From Silene conica (lineage: Eukaryota > Streptophyta > Magnoliopsida > Caryophyllales > Caryophyllaceae), in contig CM055315.2 of NCBI GenBank assembly GCA_029255685.2, positions 46,419,705-46,483,704 on the forward strand: a DNA stretch of 64,000 bases, in the 5' to 3' direction. Shown here piece after piece: positions 57,132 to 64,000 of the stretch; within the stretch, counting starts at the first letter, position 1; every line of letters begins with the position of its first letter. A program made the translations under genes and the position numbers. The notes below the pieces were generated by a model. That model made no database searches. It worked only from the letters and a program-made list of their open reading frames with translations, and was not told the origin of the DNA.

Positions 57132-57278
57132 AAACTCCGCACCGATCCAACGCCAAATAAACTCCGCACCGATCCGACACCATATAAACTCCGCACCGAT
57201 CCAACACCATATAAACTCCGCACCGATCCAACACCATATAAACTCCGCACCGATCCAACACCATATAAACTCCGCACA
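57132..57278. repeat. 27-bp minisatellite in the LTR
   Basis: Six starts of AAACTCCGCACCGATCC at exactly 27-bp steps (57,132; 57,159; 57,186; 57,213; 57,240; 57,267). It recurs in the other LTR at 63,372-63,518. Confidence 0.95.
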
Positions 57279-57530
57279 GTGTCATATCACAGAAATATAC
57301 AGACAATTATTACAGCTTATTCCATTCAATAAAAGATATATACTTCACAACAGTTAAATAATCATGCTTCACATCGTAAACGAGTGTACAGTTATTCCCC
57401 TACCTTGACTTGCGGAATAGAATGTCAACCACGCAGCAGCTAGAAATGTTCCACGCGGAACCCGTCACCTAAACATATATTAGGTAACGATTATTAAATC
57501 TTCCCAAACCCCCATATCACAATGTACGCC

Positions 57531-57620
57531 TATTATAAATAGTAGCCTCCTAAAAGTGGAAAGTTTCCTAAAATGGAAACTTTCCCAAAATAGTAACTTC
57601 TCTTAAAAATGGAAACTCCC
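57531..57620 (-). promoter_or_regulatory. LTR promoter-like region with inverted GGAAAGTTTCC boxes
   Basis: On the minus strand a TATA-like CTATTTATAATA (57,531-57,543) has upstream GGAAACTTTCC (57,575-57,585) and its inverse GGAAAGTTTCC (57,558-57,568), plus a third partial box near 57,609. It recurs in the 5' LTR. Promoter role is inferred. Confidence 0.45.
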
Positions 57621-57792
57621 CGACTCGTAAAGTCCCTTAAATAGAAACAACATTAGGAATTGCAAACATTACTAATTACTAATAATAATAGATAAACATA
57701 AATAATAATAGGATTATTACAAAATAATAATAATACTAATATGACTTTGCATCACCACTAACTTAGCAAAATAATTATAATATTTTAATATG

Positions 57793-57793
57793 C

Positions 57794-57834
<41 letters not shown>
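57793..57834. repeat. (AAT)n microsatellite
   Basis: About 13 perfect AAT units in the LTR. Confidence 0.95.
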
Positions 57835-57836
<2 letters not shown>

Positions 57837-59190
57837 CGCACCACAGCCACACAAACACAAACCCCGACATTAAAACAAAACACGAACAGACCCGACCCTA
57901 ACGTCGCGACACCACCGACACTACATTGGTCCCTCACCACCGACACCACTGGCCCCAACCTAATCCTTGAACTCCCCACTACAACTTCCACCCTTGAGTC
58001 ACTACTTAGGGACACCACCGCGACCGCCACATCGCCTCAAAACAGCACGTACACCCACGTCTTGTTTCTGTTTTTTTTTTCCAGCAACTGAACCCTCTCG
58101 CACACCCCCTTCTTTTAACACTCGTTTCTCTCACCACGGTGCCCTACACCACCTCTGGCCACCACCGTTGTCACCACTGACGCACGGTGGTTCCAGGGGT
58201 GGTACCATCTCCATCTCGTCTCACCTGAAACGACTGCAAAACCCGCCACCAGACCCCCTGCCCCAACACGCCTCACTCAGCTCTGTTTCTGCACTATTTT
58301 AAACGCCTCACTCAGCCTCTTAACGGTTTTGATACGGCCACCACGAGCCACCCTACAACCGCCCATAAATTCAACCAACACCCTATTACTACCAACCAAA
58401 GACTCGTGCTCAAAACAACCCAAAACAGTAGACAAAATAAGCAAGAGAACGGGTCATAAAACGCCTCAGGAAACACAAAACGCTGCTCCTATCGACTTTA
58501 CTGGTGGTTTTCGTGACATCCACAGTGGTTCTAGGCTGATCTCTGGTGGTAAGCACGCTAAGGGTTATACAAGGATTATCCACAAACATATACTCTAAGT
58601 CAAAGGTCTGATTAAGCGCGAGAAAAACGTGAGGAACTTACAGTTGAACAAGCGGTGAGGAGGACGATGGTACAGGCTGTTCTCGCTCTGTTTGCTTTCT
58701 CGTTTGATCTCTAACCCACGGATCTAACGGGTGATTAAGGCCTTCTGTTTGGTTGGTGTAGGGAAGACGAGATGTAGGGTTTTTGGTTAGTCCATGGAGG
58801 GAGGCAGGCAACATGAAGAAAGGCAACATGAATAGGGTTTATGTTTAAAAATTGGGTTTTTAATTATGTTTAAGAATTGGGTTTTGGTTACGTTTCAGAA
58901 TTGGCAGGCTGAAATTGTGTAACATGTTATGTTTGTATTGATGTGGGTCTATGTTGTCGAGATGGGCTCAAGTTGGTGGCACGCAAAACGAGACCCAGTT
59001 CCGTCACTTAAGTATGATCTACTACCAAGAATAAACTCAACCCTTCACCAACAACATATATAGTCTAAAACACTTACTCGATAATTTACTTATCGAATAT
59101 AAACATTCAAACACTAATAACATGTCAATATAAATAATATATTGAGATAAAATAACAACCTATTAACACCAAAATACGAGGTATTACAGT

Positions 59191-59690
59191 CTTCCCTCCT
59201 TACAATGAACTTCGTCCCGAAGTTCACCATCCCCATAGTCGACAAGCACGGTCCCTAGGCACATAAAATGTGACACCTCATAACATCCAAAACTAATACG
59301 AGTACTTTAAAACCCGAAAAGTTACATTCTACCCTCGTTAAGAAAACTTTGTCCCCAAAGTTTAACGTATAACTAATTTAAAGGGGTACTTCACGACACA
59401 CAAAAAATGTATAACATAGGTACTCAAGATTATCAGGTATATGCAAACAGAAACACATGACATACCGATTAGCCATATCATCATGAATCATTAAGATTTT
59501 ACAAAGTTTGACATACAACAAGAACACATGACACTTAAAGAACCACAATATAGTGCATCACAGAAGAAATCGGATTTCCAAGTATAGTCAATCTTCGTCA
59601 GACAACCATGGCATATAAATTTGCAATATCATAAATCATTCAGATTTTACAATCCTACCCTCCTTAAAACATGGTTACGTCCCTGTAACC
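59191..59690 (-). repeat. Three hairpin plus polypurine modules
   Basis: The hairpins are AACTTCG-TCC-CGAAGTT (59,208-59,224), AACTTTG-TCCC-CAAAGTT (59,345-59,362) and GGTTAC-GTCCCT-GTAACC (59,673-59,690). Each follows a (T)ACCCTC(C/G)TTA run, which is a purine tract TAAGGAGGGTAG on the element's sense strand. The first adjoins the LTR and is the working tract by position. Confidence 0.85.
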
Positions 59691-62600
59691 TCATAAACAT
59701 TCTAACTCAGCACTCCATCTCCCTCATTACGTTTATCTCATAAAATCTAACTCCAAGTAACCAGTATCGCCCTCGGCGTCGCATCTAAGACCAAAGACAA
59801 GGGGTGAGTGAACTGGCGGAATAAAACCGCAAATCAATACTTCCATCTCAATATCGCTTTCAAATTCAATATGTGACTCAATAATCAAGGTCATACTTGA
59901 CCGAAAACACAATGTGGCCCAACGGCTTAATAACTCATAACTCAACCAGTAACCAATTCTCATCTCAAATTCGACATTAATAATGTCAAATCATGCATTA
60001 AAGGAACAGCTCAACACTTAGAGAGTAAAACTCTACGCTACTCACCCACGAGTCAAGGTCAAAGAATACGACAACTCGATAAAATACTGAACTGTAATCA
60101 AATGTAAAATCAATCATGGCCTTTGTTCTAGACTCACGAGCAACTCAATCCCATCGAACTCAATCTCATCAGTACTTACCTTCCAAATTCATTGACTTAC
60201 TCATATGAATACTCACAATTCCACAGTTCATAAAATAAGGATCTGGACGCTATACCAACCAACCTAATACAAAACCATTATGCATAAACAACAAATCAAT
60301 TACCACAAGTTTACCCATCTCACAATTCAACCCGTCTTACAAATAAAAGGATTATTTATCAACAGGAGAAATTAACTATCGAAATAAAGGAACAATTACA
60401 AATTTTTAACTCAAATAAGTACTCATAAGAAACCCATAGTAATTGTCATGTAAACATATATAACCTCGAGCAATAGCGAGAATACTGGAATCGGTAGAAA
60501 TCGTGTTACGCATCAAAACAGAATAAGAGTAGTTAACGCTTACACACCATTTAAATGTAACACAAAATCAATATATTCACAACAATGTAAACAATCAAGA
60601 AGCTCATAGGTCATATTCGACAAATTGGAATGTTTCATGCTCTTAGTCACACTATAGAAGTAGAATCATATTTTAGAAAAGTCATAGAGCAAAATTAATT
60701 AACGTGATGATACATGGAACATTGACATATCTCACACGGTATACACAGATCATAGACTTACATGATCGTTTACATTCTCAGATATCAATAAGTTAACAAC
60801 ATCACTTAGGTAAATTTCCCGTCCACTCACATTACGTCATTTACAATGAAACTATTACTATATACGACTTGCAATTTAAGGGTTTTATACAATGCGCAGC
60901 AATTAACATTCACGCAGGATTTCATTGACACCAAGCTACAGAATAGTCATATTGCAAACAATCACCATAATTATCAAACATCAAGCTTTATCATGGTTTA
61001 TCACTTTTGAAAGTATTTTGAAACGTTTGAAACATTATGACAATTTATAAACACGAATCCAAAACAATTTTACAAGTTATAGATCGAAACAATACTACAC
61101 GGAGACATTTTGACTCTCTCTTACAAAAATATTGTTCTTGTAGTTCATGAATTATGAAAACAAAATTAACGATAAAAGTAAACGAATTCACCAGACTGGT
61201 ACTTCCATAAGTCATATGTCAACAATTGATAAATTAACACATCGTGATCAAATTCTAAGTATAGCATTATGCAATTCACTGTATGGTATAACAATATAAA
61301 ATAATCACAATTACGTATACCCATTAGGTTGCTATATTATGCTAATAAATTTACCTGTTAGATTTCATTCTGCCACTTGGCACAGATAAACATGCTTTTA
61401 ACATCACATACGAGCAACACATATTCATTTTGAGATCATAATATAGGACATATAATTGGAACGATTCTATATTAAACTTGACGAAATAAACAAGGTTATG
61501 CTATCACGTAATGAGGTTCATACTCATACCATATGCCTACTATTCATGTTACTAATGCCATATCAGGATGTCACGTGGTTGCATCACCTAATTCACATTC
61601 GATTAAACTTTTATATGTACTTAAATATCTCATAAGTTCACCAATTAAATATTATGCAACAACTTACCAACCATAATTAAATAACAGTTCACCTAACGTG
61701 TGAGCGATTATAGTTTTGAGAAAATATAAAGGGCTAGATAAACATAGGAAAAGAATCGGATGCATATATCAAGGGAATCATTTAATACAATTTTTATAAC
61801 TCAGTCCGTCTGACAAGAACTTTACAGCAATTCAACAGAAAATTAGGCAACTTGCAAGAATCACAATTAAATAACGACTCATTAAGATTTTACATGGCTT
61901 ATCATTTGAAAGCGTGAACGCATATTCTGAACAGTATGGTTGGAATTATGCATAAACAATAACCAAGTTTCAAAAGATTTCTTTTACCAAAAAGATGGGT
62001 CAAAACGGGACCGTGCAGTAACAATCTGAACACTGTCAACTAAAGATTTTTTTTCCTCTCAACATATAACTCCTATCAACATATAACTCCTATTAACATA
62101 AAACAAAAAGCATTGTAAACCCAACTCAAGGGGTTATCACACATAAAATTCTCATACTCAAATATGGAACACATTTAAAATGACAGTCCGTACAACAAGG
62201 TAAAATTCTAGAAGTTTATTTAAAATCTTGGTTCTGTTACGAGTTCACATTACTACATCGCAACTCAACCATTCATCTTCCGAAACATGTTAGCATATCA
62301 TTTGAAGCACGAACATTGTACCAGATTAACACTCATTACCCATTCCAACTTAATCGGCATCCAGAACACAGTAAAGATTTCGAGAACCCAACCAATTAGC
62401 TCAATACTTGTACACATATATACGAATGTAACTCATAACTACATGTCATTTATGGCTTGGGGCAACACGTTCCGCATATCACTAGACAGAGGTTACTAAT
62501 TATATAAGTCTGATCATTCATGTTCAAATACCAACAATATACTACATAGATACGATAGTCATTCAATTACAGTTAATCGTATGAACACTTCAAATATCAA

Positions 62601-62978
62601 AAATCATATGATCACATCACTCTACCCATGGCTCAACAAATACAACTCCCAAACTCTGATGATTTCAATTCAATCATCATATCAATCCACAGTTCATATT
62701 GCACATATCCTTAATCAGAACTCCCATATGACTTACCTCGTTCTTCTCCTGCAAGGACGTTAGAATAATATAACCAGGTCACTATATAGTCTACCCCACT
62801 CTTCAATTACTCTCTTTGGGTTCCCGAGACAGAACAGAAAGGGCCCAGGTTTGGTGTGAGGGGGCCCCTAACTCATCCCGTTCCTTTTTGGGGCTCCTAT
62901 CAGTTCCATCTCGGGTTTCATTTATTTGACTCTTCCTACGTTCATTATTATTCATTTGGTTTAGGCCTGAGGATCGTT

Positions 62979-62991
62979 CGCTCTGATACCA
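62979..62991 (-). promoter_or_regulatory. LARD-like primer-binding site (initiator tRNA-Met)
   Basis: The minus strand reads TGGTATCAGAGCG, two bases from the LTR start at 62,994. Confidence 0.92.
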
Positions 62992-62993
62992 CT

Positions 62994-64000
62994 TGTAACA
63001 CCCCGATTTATAAAGGAGCCTTTAGCAAGACATCCTCAGTAAATTGAGCTGTTACCATCTCGAAATATTCGAGGTAGTGAATAACAAAGTAAATCAAACC
63101 AAAGTACTTTATATAAAAACTGGTAAAATTTAAACTTTGGAGTTACAGATATTACACAGCGGAATAAAAACTACAACTGATAGCTACAAGGTAGGTGATC
63201 TACATCTAAGTCGGTCCATCCAAGTGCTCACGCCATCCCATGCTCCCACAGCACCATCTTTCCTGTCAAAACTGCTCCCCATTACGGATCATCACAGGTG
63301 TCACACGAATACACAGGGTCAACCACGAGGTTGAGTAGAGGAAAAAGAAATAAATATATCAACAGTATAATAAACTCCGCACCGATCCAACGCCAAATAA
63401 ACTCCGCACCGATGCGACACCATATAAACTCCGCACCGATCCAACACCATATAAACTCCGCACCGATCCAACACCATATAAACTCCGCACCGATCCAACA
63501 CCATATAAACTCCGCACAGTGTCATATCACATAAATATACAGACAATTATTACAGCTTATTCCATTCAATAAAAGATATATACTTCACAACAGTTAAATA
63601 ATCATGCTTCACATCGTAAACGAGTGTACAGTTATTCCCCTACCTTGACTTGCGGAATAGAATGTCAACCACGCAGCAGCTAGAAATGTTCCACGCGGAA
63701 CCCGTCACCTAAACATATATTAGGTAACGATTATTAAATCTTCCCAAACCCCCATATCACAATGTACGCCTATTATAAATAGTAGCCTCCTAAAAGTGGA
63801 AAGTTTCCTAAAATGGAAACTTTCCCAAAATAGTAACTTCTCTTAAAAATGGAAACTCCCCGACTCGTAAAGTCCCTTAAATAGAAACAACATTAGGAAT
63901 TGCAAACATTACTAATTACTAATAATAATAGATAAACATAAATAATAATAGGATTATTACAAAATAATAATAATACTAATATGACTTTGCATCACCACTA
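62994..64000 (-). repeat. LARD-like 5' LTR, truncated by the window end
   Basis: Matches 56,756-57,760 with a 2-bp indel at about 63,090 and two visible substitutions (in the minisatellite and just after it). The stem-loop is at 63,319-63,334 and the minisatellite at 63,372-63,518. Confidence 0.93.

Larger units (their letters stand above)
56756..59188 (-). repeat. LARD-like 3' LTR
   Basis: TGTAACACCCCGATTTATAAAGG..GAGGTATTACA, followed by a polypurine tract on the minus strand. Plus-strand open frames at 57,058, 57,967 and 58,329 lack domains and are taken as chance. Confidence 0.9.
59189..62993 (-). other. Internal region of the LARD-like element
   Basis: About 3.8 kb of AT-rich sequence without gag, pol or any domain. 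Near the 3' LTR three hairpin plus polypurine units occur (59,191-59,224; 59,328-59,362; 59,653-59,690). The longest open frame is about 76 codons and has no recognisable domain. It resembles structural RNA-type internal regions of LARDs. Confidence 0.75.
56756..64000 (-). mobile_element. Young LARD-like LTR element without coding capacity (runs off the window)
   Basis: The 3' LTR is 56,756-59,188 (2,433 bp), the internal region 59,189-62,993 (3.8 kb), and the 5' LTR starts at 62,994 and passes the window end. The minus-strand primer-binding site TGGTATCAGAGCG and the polypurine tract are present. The internal region has no gag or pol frame in any phase. LTR start and end sequences (TGTAACACCCC..GGTATTACA) resemble the Tekay-like gypsy element, a likely source of proteins. 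Over about 1 kb of shared LTR only a few differences are seen, so the insertion is very recent. Confidence 0.88.

Noticed and set aside
57132..57278. CRISPR-like array of 27-bp repeats
   Set aside because: Units are contiguous without spacers and sit in a plant LTR. It is a minisatellite.

Overview
This is nuclear DNA from a plant, almost certainly a eudicot; species and chromosome cannot be fixed from the sequence. The evidence is the set of element families (Ty3/gypsy chromovirus with an integrase chromodomain, Athila-like gypsy, Ty1/copia, plant-type LINEs, CACTA, Mutator-like elements with FAR1 and SWIM domains, a TRIM, and a gypsy-related element with no coding capacity), spliceosomal introns with GT..AG ends, and a captured plant importin-alpha fragment. 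I see no independent host gene, no rRNA or tRNA gene and no CRISPR array. The window is a deep nest of mobile elements, and its order can be read from target-site duplications (TSDs).

Left flank (1-9,490). Athila-like gypsy LTRs on both strands are broken by 5'-truncated LINEs (603-2,859 with a second LINE inside it; another at 4,706-4,941), a complete 593-bp TRIM (2,996-3,588) and a solo copia LTR (6,198-7,511). Two Tekay-like LTRs follow (from 8,425 and from 8,877).

Core nest (9,497-55,421). The LTR that starts at 8,877 holds a (TA)n tract and resumes at 55,422, so about 46 kb was inserted at or next to that tract. The block contains, each separated by (TA)n: a 0.55-kb TIR element; a 28.8-kb Mutator-like element (10,176-38,987); a 2.8-kb non-autonomous relative full of minisatellite (39,068-41,859); and a LINE (41,971-55,366) split by a Ty1/copia element (42,441-51,135, TSD CGTCC). 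The large Mutator-like element carries two convergent genes. The plus-strand gene is a multi-exon Ulp1-type (C48) cysteine peptidase gene with two Ulp1 folds, one degenerate and one with its full catalytic set. The minus-strand gene is a MULE transposase (FAR1, MULE, SWIM, zinc knuckle). A chromodomain gypsy element (12,964-25,663, TSD CCTGT) sits in an intron of the peptidase gene, and a CACTA element (20,943-24,543, TSD AAA) sits in the 5' LTR of that gypsy element. The CACTA element carries five consecutive exons of an importin-alpha gene. A LINE (30,957-35,696, 16-bp TSD) splits the transposase gene.

Right flank (55,422-64,000). The end of the interrupted Tekay-like LTR is followed by another LTR (from 56,012). 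This is cut by a very young LTR element (from 56,756) with 2.4-kb LTRs and a 3.8-kb internal region without coding capacity (LARD-like); its 5' LTR (it lies on the minus strand) runs off the window.

Nearly every coding region carries at least one frameshift or stop, so most copies are recently dead or non-autonomous. The least expected signals are the tandem Ulp1 folds, regularly spaced palindromes in the copia leader and upstream of LTR TATA boxes, a stem-loop with compensatory changes in the Tekay-like LTRs, and repeated hairpin plus polypurine modules at gypsy 3' ends.
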